DNA of 64,000 nucleotides from Trachythela sp. YZ-2020 (lineage: Eukaryota; Cnidaria; Anthozoa; Malacalcyonacea; Clavulariidae): assembly GCA_016169945.1 (NCBI GenBank), contig JADLSH010000061.1, positions 868,001 to 932,000 of the forward strand, in the 5' to 3' direction. The position numbers and the translations under genes are program-made. Shown here in pieces: positions 54,452-64,000 of this stretch. Position 1 is the stretch's first letter. Every line of letters begins with the position of its first letter. The notes under the pieces are model-generated. The model was not told the origin of the DNA, searched no databases, and saw only the letters and a program-made list of their open reading frames with translations.

Positions 54452-54582
54452 GTCATTTTGACCCTTTCAAACTATCCTAGGAGTTGAAACGAACCTTCTC
54501 AGGAGTTTAAACTACCCTCTGATCCGAGGGACGGAAATGACCCCTAGGTGTCAAAACGGCTCTTTTCAATTTACAGTGTACA

Positions 54583-54662
54583 TAGAGATAAGTGGCTAAG
54601 CTTCGTTGCGTCCACCCCAAGCACCTTCGCGCGCTCGCTCAGCTGAGCCACTGATCTCTATA
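54583..54662. repeat. Short inverted-repeat unit
   Basis: 'tagagataagtggctaagc' and 'gctgagccactgatctcta' are near-perfect inverses around a GC-richer centre. It interrupts the outer similarity of the composite element. Confidence 0.6.
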
Positions 54663-54839
54663 TAGTAGCTTAGCGCATTTTTTCCTCTAAAGCGGCTGGG
54701 TATGAGGCTGACAGCTGTATATCCATAATCAGCTGGGGCGCGGGGCAGTTTTAGTTTAAACTATTCCTTGTACTGCATTTGTTTGAAATAACTGTAAGCT
54801 GTAAACATATTTTACTCTCTGGCCTGTTTATGTAAGTAC

Positions 54840-55800
54840 GACTGGTTTGGACATATGCTCTGGGCAATGACGAGGCCAACAAATTAACATTAAATACTGA
54901 GAAAACTGAATTTATGTTGATAGCCTCAAAAAGAAAATTAAACCAAATCCCTGAAAACCTCCAAATACTAATTAATGACTCACTTATTGATCAAGTTAAA
55001 CAGAAAGAGGTCTTGGGGATTATAATTGACGAAGAATTAAAATGGAAGGAACACACTAATGCTCAATGTAAGAAACTTTCGAGTGCTGTGGCTCTTCTAA
55101 GAAGAGCTAAAGCTTTTGTATCTCAAAATGAATTAATTCGTATGTACAACTCTTTAGTAGTTCCTTACTTTACATATTGTTCGTCCGTCTGGAATGACGG
55201 AAATCGAACGAATCTTGAGAAACTGTACAAGATGCAAAAAAGGGCCGCTCGTGTCATAACTAGTTCAAACTACGAAATAAGGTCAAAAACAATCTTTCGG
55301 ATTCTAGGATGGACTCCAATTGAGTCTACTCTTATGAAAAGGGAAATTTTAATGACATTCAAGGCTATCCGTTGTATTGCGCCGGAGTACGTCTCTAACA
55401 TGTTCTCTCATAGCCAAAATAACAATTACGAAATGCGGAGCAACATGCGCAAGCTAGTGTTATGTAAACCTAAAACTAATTTTATGAAAAAATCCTTTTC
55501 ATACCGAGGAGCTTGTGCCTGGAACAACTTACCCATTGACATTGTCAACGGGTATGAGCAACTATCAACAATTCATTTTAAAAGTTTAATCGACAATTAT
55601 TTTTCCACAGATTAAATGACTGTTGATGATGCTCATAAATATTGCAACATGAGTAATCAATATTGTTTCATCTAACATGACTTATTTGTGTAAATAGTTA
55701 TTAATATTTTATAGTATTATATCAAACGATCCCTTGAAAAGCAGCAATAGCTGAAGGGCTATCGTTTTTAAATAACTTTTATAAATAAATAAATAAATAA
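54840..55800 (+). mobile_element. 5'-truncated LINE with intact RT C-terminal frame
   Basis: The open frame to 55615 starts just after the palm (KLTLNTEKTEFMLIASKRK). It shows EVLGIIIDEELKWKEHTNAQ, the RT thumb motif; then LIRMYNSLVVPYFTYCSSVW and LEKLYKMQKRAARVITSSNY; and near the end FSYRGACAWNNLPIDI. The 3' UTR contains a short stem-loop (aatagctgaagggctatc) and ends in (AAAT)n at 55785-55800. The absence of stops makes it one of the younger insertions here, although the catalytic palm is not included. Confidence 0.87.
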
Positions 55801-57537
55801 TACGAAATTATGTGATCAATTAGCCAAGATGGCTTCTTGTGAGGATTCATTGAGAAAACACAAATTCAAGGTGAACGTTTCTTGATATCCATTTGAAAAA
55901 TAGGCTACCTGATAGAAATTAAATGTGAGTTGTATTCTATCGAACTTTAAACTTACGCGTTCACACAAAGACTTTTAAAAACTTTTCACGTCATGTCTAT
56001 TGCAAAAGCAACGGTTCGTAAGCTCTCGAGAGCTTTTCGAGCAAAAACTCGATTGCCAGTAAAACCTGAATATATAAGAGCAGAATCTGCTAAACTATCA
56101 TAGAATTTTCTCTTCGATATCCATAACTTCATCAAACTTAACTACCAAACATTCAGCTCTTTTGTGTTTACTTTTCCGCTATATTAATTTGCCCATAAGA
56201 CAACGTCGCCATGGTAACAACTGAAAACTCGTTACCAGTCCTTTACATCACACATCAATCAGCGTGCCAACAGCGTTTCATCGCCCACTCTATAAGCGCC
56301 CTGACATAAAAGGTAAGGTATTAAGTGCAAGTCCTCGAATACGACAAGCAAATATATTTCAACTGTACTTGAATGATTCTTCATACCCTATTCCTCGCAT
56401 ATAGCCTCCCCACACCCCCCTCCCCAATTTTATGGACATGCACGTAAGATGCATGGAGGCGCAAGAGCATTTACGTAACCAAAAGTTTAGGTGGATAAAT
56501 ACTGTGTCAAGATGCTGCATAAAAACGTTTTATAGTGATCAATTAAAAATTGCCCTCCAGTATATAAATGTTATATTATTGGTTTCATAGTTGTAAGTGC
56601 GGTTATGATGTTCGCCTTGCGCTAATTGCTTTCTCCTTATCTATTCATTTCAATCTGAATCGTTAATAATACTCTCAACTTGAACACCTAATCATGTGAG
56701 TCACGTCCACATTGTCATAAAACGTCAAATTCATTGTTTTATTTTTACTCAGAAAAAACTTGGGGGGTGGGGGTAAAAACAAGAAAAAATACTTGGTTTG
56801 TTCATACGAATGGATGCGCCTATAGCATTTGTAATCGGAATTCGTTAAATAATTCAAACCAAAAATTCAATAGTATATTCGTTCATTCATTGTCCAATCA
56901 GGTTTGCAAGGGCATTTTTTTCTCCTGTTTAACGACTTCCGATTACCTCCAGTTAATTTTGGACGCGGATACATAATGATCTTCGTCGTATTCTAGAGCG
57001 AATTTCGACTCTTTGATAATTTGTTGTTTTTTCTAGAGAGTTATACATCATCATTCCTGAAGAACATAGTGATTAGACTTGAGAGAAATACGTTAAAAGC
57101 CAAAATATTGACGACAGTTTACCCTTATGCTTACGAGTCATGGAAAATGGTGCCATGTTGCCTTCCTTCCCTTTTATCAAGGAGGGTGAAGGCGAGCGCA
57201 GGCAAAGGCATAAGTAGACCTGGGCTTACTGTGTTTTAACCCCAAATTAAAAAATATCGAAAGGTTGTGAATATGTACATTTAAGAGCATGTCCATACGA
57301 GCTAACAGGGTAGTTTAATTACGTTAAGGATTGAAACTTGCTTTATTATTGAGATTGATGCATATATTATAATGTTTAGGTATATAGATACGACATCACA
57401 CGGAATTTCAACTCAACAATTCTCAATAAACATCATCACTTGACCACACACGCGAATGCCACTCATGCTTTACTCTTTTTCCCTACGTAGGCGCCTTCGC
57501 TCCTCAATACAAGTAAGGCAATTTAAAGTTTGGTTAC
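55801..57537. other. Intron sequence, nothing recognised
   Basis: AT-rich; no supported gene or element. Confidence 0.5.
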
Positions 57538-57748
57538 CTGCAAAAAGAATTATGTATTCTTCAGCTAGTAGTTGAACTTTTTTCCTTGCAATTTCCTTCT
57601 TGACGCCATAACCAAAATTTCGATCCAAAATTTCAGTAAGGGTTTCTTCACACCTTCCAACGAGAGTTTCAACTTTCTCGTAAATTTTCTGCAATTTTTT
57701 TCGTTTTAACATATCTTCATCACGTGCTGTAGCGAATACGGAAAACGC
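57538..57748 (-). CDS. DSTYK-like GTPase-kinase gene, exon 1 of 6 seen: coiled-coil lead into the GTPase domain
   Basis: 211-bp exon, residues 1-70 as numbered here. A charged helical segment (LKRKKLQKIYEKVETLVGRC; EEIARKK-like heptads) ends in the hydrophobic beta-strand EEYIILFAG. This runs directly into the P-loop of the next exon, as in dynamin-type GTPases where a helix bundle precedes G1. Acceptor TTTTCACTTAG precedes 57748 and donor TTTGCAG|GTAACC follows 57538. It enters in phase 0 and exits in phase 1. It has no in-frame start codon that need be used (the internal Met at 57712 is within the exon), so upstream exons are expected to the right. Confidence 0.82.
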
Positions 57749-58229
57749 CTAAGTGAAAATAAATGGTATTACAGGTACTGAAGAGTTGCAAAGCTATATA
57801 GTGCCCATGCGCAGCTTTACGCTGGCATCGTCTATATATATTGCAATAAATATATACAACGTTTCCCCAAAATTAAAGAAAAGTACTTTTCGAGCAGAAA
57901 ATGGAATTGAAGAAATTCAATGTTTTTAACTTCGGCTTCTGAGTGCTTAATGTTCAAGAAACCAAAAGACATTTAAGGTGGCTCCCTAGTCACTATACAG
58001 TTGGGCTTACGTGACCAACATCTCTACAATAAAGGCCTATTCATGCTAATCGCGCATTAATTTCTACTCGGCGGGAATATTCAACATCTATGGAATAGAA
58101 CTTGGTTTTGGCAATGTCAGTGTTGCAATGCCAACATATCGACAGCATTGAACATGCAAATTATGCGCATAAAATTGTCTGTAACTTTAAAACGAAGTGG
58201 GTGACCTATCTTCTTTATTTCATATGTCA

Positions 58230-58397
58230 ATTCGCCATTCCGAAGTTGCAGTAGAGGACTGGTAATAGCGAGGTTGACAATGCATCATGGAGCTGTTTTG
58301 GGGGACGAGCATTTTGTTTCCGCCCCTACAACAGTCCCATGATTCATTGTTAACCTCGCTATTACCAATCCTCTACTGCAACTTCGGAATGGCGAAT
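58230..58397. mobile_element. Palindromic MITE, family A, copy 2
   Basis: Same family as 4455-4625: ends ATTCGCCATTCCGAAG/CTTCGGAATGGCGAAT with inner 'gactggtaatagcgaggttg'. The arms are nearly perfect over about 60 bp, better preserved than copy 1. Confidence 0.85.
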
Positions 58398-58783
58398 AGA
58401 GCATGTTTTTCTGCAACGATTATAAAAGTTTAGTGTGCGATTTGTTTAAAAGCCAACATTGAAATATGTGAAATTTACCAAAATTAAAATTTGTGGTCAA
58501 AATTTGAAACTAATGAACAAAACGCACATAAAGTTTTAAATATATTAGAGGCGAAACCAGGATTCATGATTAAATTTTCAAACGTTCTCTGGTTAAAAAT
58601 ATTTATTTTTCACCAGCTTCCGGTGCCAGTCTGCAGCCTTCGACGGGTAGTTAATAATGAAAAGTGTCAACTAGTCTGAAACAAACAACAGTATACAATT
58701 ACATATAAACACAATAGAAGTGTTGTATAGTGACTTCCTATACGTATGCAAATGTTAATAGGTAAAAAAGTATATGCAAATTA

Positions 58784-59255
58784 GAGTTTCTTAACTAAGA
58801 AGCGATATTGTTCTGGCAAATATTTTGAGTTATTGTCTGCAATCTCCGTAATTGCGGTGTGCCAGGATTCTAAAATAGCCCTGTGCCGATAGTTGCCTTT
58901 ATCAATGATCTTGCCGTTTTTAAAATCTATTAGGTGGTCTTGTGTCCAAGCATGGTTTGCGATATTTGATCCACTTGCATTTCTCGACATTTCTCTTATG
59001 TGCCTTTCTTCTGGTGTTAAAGGACTACCTGTTTCGCCAATATAGTTCCATGAACAATTTGAGCTGGAAATTTGATAAATGACATTGGTCTGATCTTCAG
59101 GGGAAGGTATGTCTTTGACTGATGGGAATATTTGCTGCAATGTGCGGATGGGCTTTGTTGTGACTTGGATATCGTATGGCTTAAGGAGTCGCTTTAGAGG
59201 TTATGTTAGGCCTTTGATGTAGGGAAGAACAGCGTAATCTTTGGTTTGCTTTGGC
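58784..59255 (-). pseudogene. Penelope GIY-YIG endonuclease, inverted partial copy
   Basis: The minus-strand frame carries NVIYQISSSNCSWNYIGETG (the GIY-YIG core; the Cys of the paired QISCSNC in the other copy is Ser here), then NASGSNIANHAWTQDHLIDF and RHRAILESWHTAI. A stop lies in its upstream part and the region around TGSPLTPEERH is frame-shifted relative to the plus copy. It is cut at 59255 where the plus copy begins. Confidence 0.8.
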
Positions 59256-60007
59256 TCTGCGTTATCGAGAGAGTGACTAAAAACCCTTTTAAAAGAATCG
59301 AACGCGAACCACACTCACAATTACTTCAACTGAAACGTGAACATAAACTTGACGAACACACTTACAAAAAACTGCATTCTACTGATTCTATACCACCTGC
59401 TATACGAGGTTCTGTCAAACACCACAAACCCAACAATTCACTTCGACCAATTGTAACATGTAAAAACAGGGCTCTCTAAAACACTTCCAAATTTCTCGCA
59501 GACATCCTTTCCCACTGCAAAACTACAACGGCTATTCAGCCGACTACAACGGCTATTACGGCCGACTACAGCCGACTACAACGACTACAACGGCTACAAC
59601 GGGCTCTCTAAAACACTTCCAAATTTCTCGCAGACATCCTTTCCCACTGCAAAACTACAACGGCTATTCACCGACTTTGTCACAAAACTGTCTAACACTA
59701 AAGTAGAAGACGACGAAATTATGGTTTCATTTGATGTTCCGTCTTTATTTACAGCGATACCGGTTGACAGAGCGTGTGAACACATACGTAATAAACTTAC
59801 TAAAGACAAGACCCTACAAGACAGAACAAAACTATCAATTGATGATATCGTTAAACTCCTACGCTTTACGCTTACAAACAGCTACTTCCAACTACAACCA
59901 ACAAACGTACAAACAAATCCATGGCTGTGCCATGGGTAGCCCAGTTAGCCCCATTGTAGCTAACCTGTGTATGGAAGAAATTGAGGACTCGGCACCATTG
60001 AACTATA
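59256..60007 (+). pseudogene. Penelope RT, N-terminal half
   Basis: Shows IPPAIRGSVKHHKPNNSLRP (the Penelope 'G.PK.HK....RPIV' block), then after a stop FTDFVTKLSN and MVSFDVPSLFTAIPVDRACE (palm box A, where Asp is retained), and finally GSPVSPIVANLCMEEIED (box B). A 130-bp tandem duplication with a small 'actacaacggct' expansion at 59470-59650 and frame changes interrupt it. Confidence 0.8.
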
Positions 60008-60943
60008 AATAAACTGGAACGATAACTTAGGGGGGGAAATTGAAGCCGTGCTTTGTAGGTAGTGCCAGTCCCTTTTAACATATTTTTTTCAAAAAATACA
60101 CTTTTTATATTGCTAAATTTTACCCTTTTAATTTCCTTTTATACTTTCACTATTTATCTTTGACTACACTTGAACAATTAAACTTTTTACTCAAGTACTT
60201 ACAATGAACAAAGGTCGTTCAGTTTCTGAAATATTACTGGAAAAAAACAAAATTTGTCAAAAAACCGCGCGAAAATGTTTGGTTTTTCTGAGTTATGAGA
60301 CTTTCCAAAGAGAGTTAAGAGATTTTATGATACAATTTATGTAAGATAGATTAAAAAATTGCTTTTCAAGCATGCAGTAACTTATTTTTGACAGTTAAAA
60401 TAAGGATTATATTAGCTAGCTCAGCCGTCAAATTCAAAGTGCCCACTGGTGGCCAACAAGAAGGCACGAAGACAAAAATAGCACCACTTGAAAATCGTCA
60501 ATTTGTTTATGTTTTAGAAGGGTTAAAGCAAGGACTAAAAGCTCAAGATAAAAAGCAATACCTGGAGTATAGTGCAAAATCAATTTGGGGACTGCCGAAG
60601 TGTTTTCTAGTATATTTTTGCTGAGTTAAAGAGCAAAGTTTGCTTCGGCACGTTCAAACATTTGTCATTTTTTTCCATATACGATAACGATCCGCCTCAT
60701 TTTTGCTGCAGATAGATGTAAAACAGTCAAAACTAATCGGAAAACCACATTTGAATCCCAAACATTGAAGTCTTCTGATGTAAAAAGTATTTTTCTTGCA
60801 AATTTTCGCTCAAAAACACACTTTTGACAGAATTTTTCTCACTCCTCGGAACTCTCCTCAGTCCTTTTGAAAGTTCAAATTCCCGCGCATTGGCTTCAAC
60901 GAATCATAGGACTTGATCATAGGAGTTAGCGTTCCAGTTTACT
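60008..60943. mobile_element. Unclassified insertion in the Penelope RT
   Basis: About 935 bp that breaks the RT between box B and the YVDD box. Its ends 'taaactggaacg' and 'cgttccagttta' form a 12-bp inverted repeat. The inside has only a 78-codon plus frame (60388-60624) of unknown nature and A/T-rich sequence. It is probably a non-autonomous DNA transposon. Confidence 0.6.
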
Positions 60944-61232
60944 TAGAGTTCACTGCTCGGCACTCACACAATCAACCTTGCCACCTAAGAAATGGTTTCG
61001 TTACGTTGATGATGTCTTTTCTATAATCAAAAACCATGCGTTGACCAATTTCTACAACTTACTCAACTCCATAGACCCACATATTAATTTTACCATAGAA
61101 CAAGAACTAGACGGAAAACTTTCATTTTTAGATACCTTAGTTACACACAATAACGGAACTCTTTCTATTGACGTTTACCGCAAACCTACACACACTGACA
61201 AATACTTAATAGACTATGCAACACAAAGTTAG
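60944..61232 (+). pseudogene. Penelope RT, C-terminal half
   Basis: Resumes with KKWFRYVDDVFSIIKNHALT, where YVDD is the catalytic box, then LDGKLSFLDTLVTHNNGTLS and IDVYRKPTHTDKYL, the conserved end of the Penelope RT. A stop at 61230 and a shift separate it from the endonuclease. Confidence 0.85.
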
Positions 61233-61323
61233 CACTGCACGGACCCTCTTTCACGGAGCAGCTACATTACCAAACACAAACGAAGGCGAATAACTTGAAC
61301 ACAATTACATAACTAATGCCTTA

Positions 61324-61899
61324 ATGTCGAACGGATGCCCAAGGAATTTTCTGAAAGAAGTTGAACGCAAACGAAAAACCGAACAAGAAAGAATACCATC
61401 GCCCAAAGAATTGGTAAAGTTATTTTTCGATAACGTAGAGCCGAAGCAGAACAAAGATTACACTGTTCTTTCCTACATCAAAGGCCTAACAGAACCCCTA
61501 AAGCGACTCCTTAGGCCATACAATGTCCAAGTCACAACAAAGCCCCTCCGCACATTGCAGCAAATATTCCCATCAGTCAAAGACAGACCTTCCCCTGAAG
61601 ATCAGACCAATGTCATTTATCAAATTTCCTGCTCAAATTGTTCATGGAACTATATTGGCGAAACAGGAAGATCCTTTAACACCAGGAGAAAGGAACGTAA
61701 GAGAAATGTCGAGAAATGCAAAAGTGGATCAAATATCGCAAACCATGCTTGGACACAAGACCAACTAATAGATTTTAAAAACGGCAAGATCATTGATAAA
61801 GGCAATTATCGGCACAGGGCTATTTTAGAATCCTGGCACACCGCAATTACGGAGAATCGCTTCATACTTTTTTACCTATTAACATTTGCATACGTATAG
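61324..61899 (+). CDS. Penelope linker and GIY-YIG endonuclease, plus copy
   Basis: A frame of 191 codons. The linker (PYNVQVTTKPLRTLQQIFPS) is followed by the endonuclease: NVIYQISCSNCSWNYIGETG with the paired Cys residues intact, the catalytic Arg region RSFNTRRKERKRN (the conserved 'R...H' tail is altered), SGSNIANHAW and RHRAILESWHTAIT. In Penelope-like elements this nuclease nicks the target DNA. The last 15 codons run into non-coding sequence because the expected C-terminus (…NNSKYLPEQYRFL in the inverted copy) is deleted here. Confidence 0.75.
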   Translation: MSNGCPRNFLKEVERKRKTEQERIPSPKELVKLFFDNVEPKQNKDYTVLSYIKGLTEPLKRLLRPYNVQVTTKPLRTLQQIFPSVKDRPSPEDQTNVIYQISCSNCSWNYIGETGRSFNTRRKERKRNVEKCKSGSNIANHAWTQDQLIDFKNGKIIDKGNYRHRAILESWHTAITENRFILFYLLTFAYV

Positions 61900-62329
61900 G
61901 AAGTCACTATACAACACTTCTATTGTGTTTATATGTAATTGTATACTGTTGTTTGTGTCAGACTAGTTGACACCCGTCTGACTGCAGACTGGGAGGCGAC
62001 ATTATTAACTACCCGTCGATGACTGCAGACTGGCAGGCGAAAGCTTGTAAAAAATAAATATTTTTAACCAGAGAACGTTTGAAAATTTAAACATATAAAG
62101 TTGTGAAAATCCCTGTGTAATTCACCAGATTTGTCACACAAGACTAAGAACACTTTTGATCGTGGAAGTTGCATTGGATAGTCCACGTACTCTTCACGCG
62201 TTTATGAGTTTTGTCCCGCGATCATCCCGCGTTTTAGTTTTTTTTTACTTTTACTATGTTTACCACTTTGACGTGGACGGAAAGCCTTGACAGGTTTTGC
62301 AACCCAATTGACAAAGGTTCCGAGGGTTA

Positions 62330-62568
62330 GTTAGTGGTTAGTTGTTAGTGCGTAAGGGTTAGTTTTTAGCGAGGAAGGAAAATCGGAGTACCCTGAGAAA
62401 ACCCTCGAAGCACAGGAGAAAACCAACCAATCTCAACTTACATGAGTTTAGCAAGCGCACTGACGTTACCCAACCTGAGTAAATCCGTGCCCTCGACCTT
62501 CTGTATAACCAGCTTAACTAAAAGGTAAGAGACAGCGCGCTAACCATATCTGCCACCCGTGCTTGCCG
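62330..62568 (-). mobile_element. tRNA-derived SINE
   Basis: On the minus strand a tRNA-like head ('ggtggcagatatggttagcg' as A box region, 'aaggtcgagggc' as degenerate B box, about 62565-62480) is followed by a body with 'gttggttttctcctgtgctt' and 'ttttctcagggtactccg'. The latter resembles the conserved central domain found in several animal SINE families, from general knowledge. The 3' tail is unclear. Confidence 0.6.
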
Positions 62569-63697
62569 CGTGTTACTGTAGGGAGCCTCTTAATTTGTTA
62601 GCCAAGTACAAGTACAGACGTCGCAATTCAAATATATAGAGCCAAAATGTGGTAAGTTTGTGAAAGGGTGAGTATAGGAAATGCATGAGAATCATTAACA
62701 TATCTAATTTTTGGAGCTGTTCTCAATATATGAACAGTGGCATATAGGTGGCATACATTGTGAATGGCAGCTTTCTACTAGGGATCAAAAATATTTTACC
62801 CCAAAAAGGACTATCAATCTATTCTTACCACAGCGCATTTATATTCAAAAATGCTGCCAACACTTTCTCGGTGGATCTTGGATGCACACAATGGATTTGT
62901 ACAATGCAACAAGTGAAACTTGCGGGTGCTCTCACAAGCGTTATACGTTTTATGAATGGCAAATTTATAAAAACAAATTTGAGAAACGTTATATCTTTTT
63001 TGTGCAAAATAACATTTCATAAGACAATTTCCCTGCGAAACTGGGAGATAAAAATGCAAATGACTAAATAATACAACAGCCATAGCAACACCGAAACTAG
63101 TCCTGTTTGTTCACGTGTACACATCGTAATGTTTTTTAGCTTTCTCGAAAAAGATTTATTGGCCTATCTTACGTGTATCCAAAATTAGTTCATCTAAAAG
63201 TAAAGATAACTTAATTAAGGTAACAATATTTTTACAAAACCTTAAAGAGCCTCTAATTGAACCTTAAGTTATTAGAAGATTTTAAAAATAAAAGGTTGCT
63301 TGTCTTGTCCCCGGGCCAACGGCGGAATAACGCCGTTCCGGGCGTAAGCCAGGGACGAGGGTAATAATTCCGCTCGGGTAGTTACACCCGAGTGTATGAT
63401 GAAGCAAAACATAGCGAAGTGCAATATTATACTGTTTTATGTCAAGGGCGTTGGTTTTGGTCGTTACGCCCATGCGCGAGTACAAGTCGAAAGAACAATG
63501 GAAAGGTTTGTAATGTAGAAATTCAATAGAGATATGCATGAGTGATACCCCTTTATGTATCACTCATGCATATTGTTTTTGCACCCCCTGCAATATGGCG
63601 TCGCTAACCTTGAAAGGGTCGATTCAAATGTGGGCCAATGGTGCACATGATTTTTACAAATGTAAATATACAAACCCCCACAATGGTCTTGACTTAC
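62569..63697. other. Intron sequence with a hairpin; exon position uncertain
   Basis: No recognised gene. Frames overlap on both strands at 62748-63083 but match nothing known to me. A 19-bp stem hairpin lies at 63531-63575 ('atatgcatgagtgatac' and inverse). Confidence 0.4.
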
Positions 63698-63927
63698 TCT
63701 GTTGTTTCAGATAGATGGCCTTTAAAGAGATTGAAGAGTTCCGATCGCAATTGCTGCACAGACCAAGACTTGTCTAATGACCAGGTGTCAATAAATAAGT
63801 TTCTGTTAATCAATTCTTGTTTAATATGCCGTCTGGGAACCTCTTCCCAACGTCGCGATGGCAACAAACAGACATCTTTAATGATAATCTCTGCCTTTAC
63901 TTTACTTTTACTGGTCTTGGCCCTTGA
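63698..63927 (-). CDS. Possible upstream exon of the same or a neighbouring gene
   Basis: A minus-strand frame encodes a compact segment (KAEIIIKDVCLLPSRRWEEV, then RHIKQELINRNLFIDTWSLD and VQQLRSELFNLFKGHL) that reads like a small alpha/beta (ubiquitin-like) domain. It ends at an excellent donor ACAGA|GTAAGTC. CTACTGCAG before 63927 is the most likely acceptor, though the frame stays open to 63957. It leaves in phase 2, whereas the next supported exon (57748) enters in phase 0, so at least one more exon is needed if it belongs to the GTPase-kinase gene. Such N-terminal domains occur in invertebrate signalling proteins, but I cannot name this one. Confidence 0.45.
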
Positions 63928-64000
63928 CTGCAGTAGTGTAGGGCACAAAGCGACCATTACCTCCCCTAGGTAATGGTCTTGCTGAACTCCTGTTTTGACA

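Larger units (their letters stand above)
49326..54580. mobile_element. Composite element with TACACTGTAAATTGAAA termini and minisatellite ends
   Basis: The ends TACACTGTAAATTGAAAGG (49326-49344) and the inverse at 54562-54580 are near-perfect inverted repeats. Both ends are lined with irregular 15-25-bp units built on 'aaagggtcattttgaccctt' (49343-49745 on the left; 52119-52154 and 54252-54560 on the right). The middle (49746-52118) has no recognised gene apart from a Penelope-type repeat at 50391-50475. A miniature Polinton (52161-54245) and a hAT-type MITE (54293-54451) are inserted in its right end. The same inverted similarity continues for about 60 bp outside the ends (49262-49325 against 54663-54720), interrupted on the right by a small hairpin. 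Confidence 0.6.
58555..62100 (+). mobile_element. Penelope-like element with inverted arms
   Basis: A plus-strand Penelope-type RT (59256-61232) and GIY-YIG endonuclease (61324-61860) are flanked on the left by an inverted partial copy of the endonuclease end (58555-59255). The outermost 250 bp of both arms are the same non-coding sequence in opposite orientation ('caaacgttctctggttaaaa', 'aggaagtcactatacaacac'). An unrelated insertion at about 60008-60943 splits the RT. Inverted partial copies at the 5' end are typical of Penelope-like insertions. Confidence 0.82.

Noticed and set aside
62748..63083. Overlapping frames of 107 (plus) and 89 (minus) codons as genes
   Set aside because: They overlap each other, match no family I know and have no convincing splice or start context.
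1..64000. Bacterial or viral contig
   Set aside because: Spliced kinase/GTPase exons, LINEs, SINEs and MITEs throughout show nuclear animal DNA.

Overview
The window is AT-rich, intron-rich metazoan DNA. Spliced exons with GT/AG borders, BEL/Pao, gypsy, Penelope-like, CR1/L2-like, Harbinger-, hAT- and Polinton-related elements and many palindromic MITEs fit a marine invertebrate. A cnidarian such as a coral or sea anemone is my best guess, but this is inference, not an identification.

The only well-supported host gene lies on the minus strand and occupies nearly the whole window. Six exons (57748-57538, 48381-48083, 45998-45858, 42713-42397, 30634-29525, 504-228) join in perfect reading phase. 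They encode at least 785 residues: a helical lead-in, a dynamin-type GTPase domain (G1, G3 and G4 motifs each visible), a helical region with a hydrophobic hairpin-like segment, and the first two thirds of a protein kinase domain ending at the HRD catalytic loop. This architecture matches the DSTYK-like (dual serine/threonine and tyrosine kinase) GTPase-kinase family. The gene runs off the left edge before the DFG exon. A possible further 5' exon lies at 63927-63698.

Almost everything else is intronic mobile DNA. In the 29-kb kinase intron (505-29524) there are: a fold-back satellite element (1.7-2.8 kb); a gypsy LTR element with exact 101-bp LTRs and a 5-bp target duplication, itself split by a LINE (4.7-8.2 kb); further LINE pieces (8.3-8.6, 9.9-10.7 kb); a 19-bp satellite array split by a LINE (15.3-16.7 kb); inverted copies of a Harbinger-type MYB/SANT gene holding a tRNA-derived SINE cluster (16.8-19.0 kb); a decayed BEL/Pao element (19.05-23.34 kb); and a hammerhead-like motif at 24.9 kb.

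In the other introns there are: a decayed LINE (33.6-35.3 kb); a large inverted-repeat element with a broken GRF zinc-finger gene and an intact acidic ORF (35.9-40.0 kb); several MITEs (40.5-42.2, 46.7-47.0 kb); a 5.3-kb element with minisatellite ends (49.3-54.6 kb) that hosts a miniature Polinton/Maverick (52161-54245, exact 6-bp target duplication, A32-type packaging ATPase remnant) and a hAT-type MITE; a LINE (54.8-55.8 kb); and a Penelope-like element with inverted arms (58.5-62.1 kb).

The most unusual items are the miniature Polinton, the related inverted-repeat element at 36-40 kb that appears to share a protein family with it, and the 20-bp satellite shared by two distant fold-back elements.
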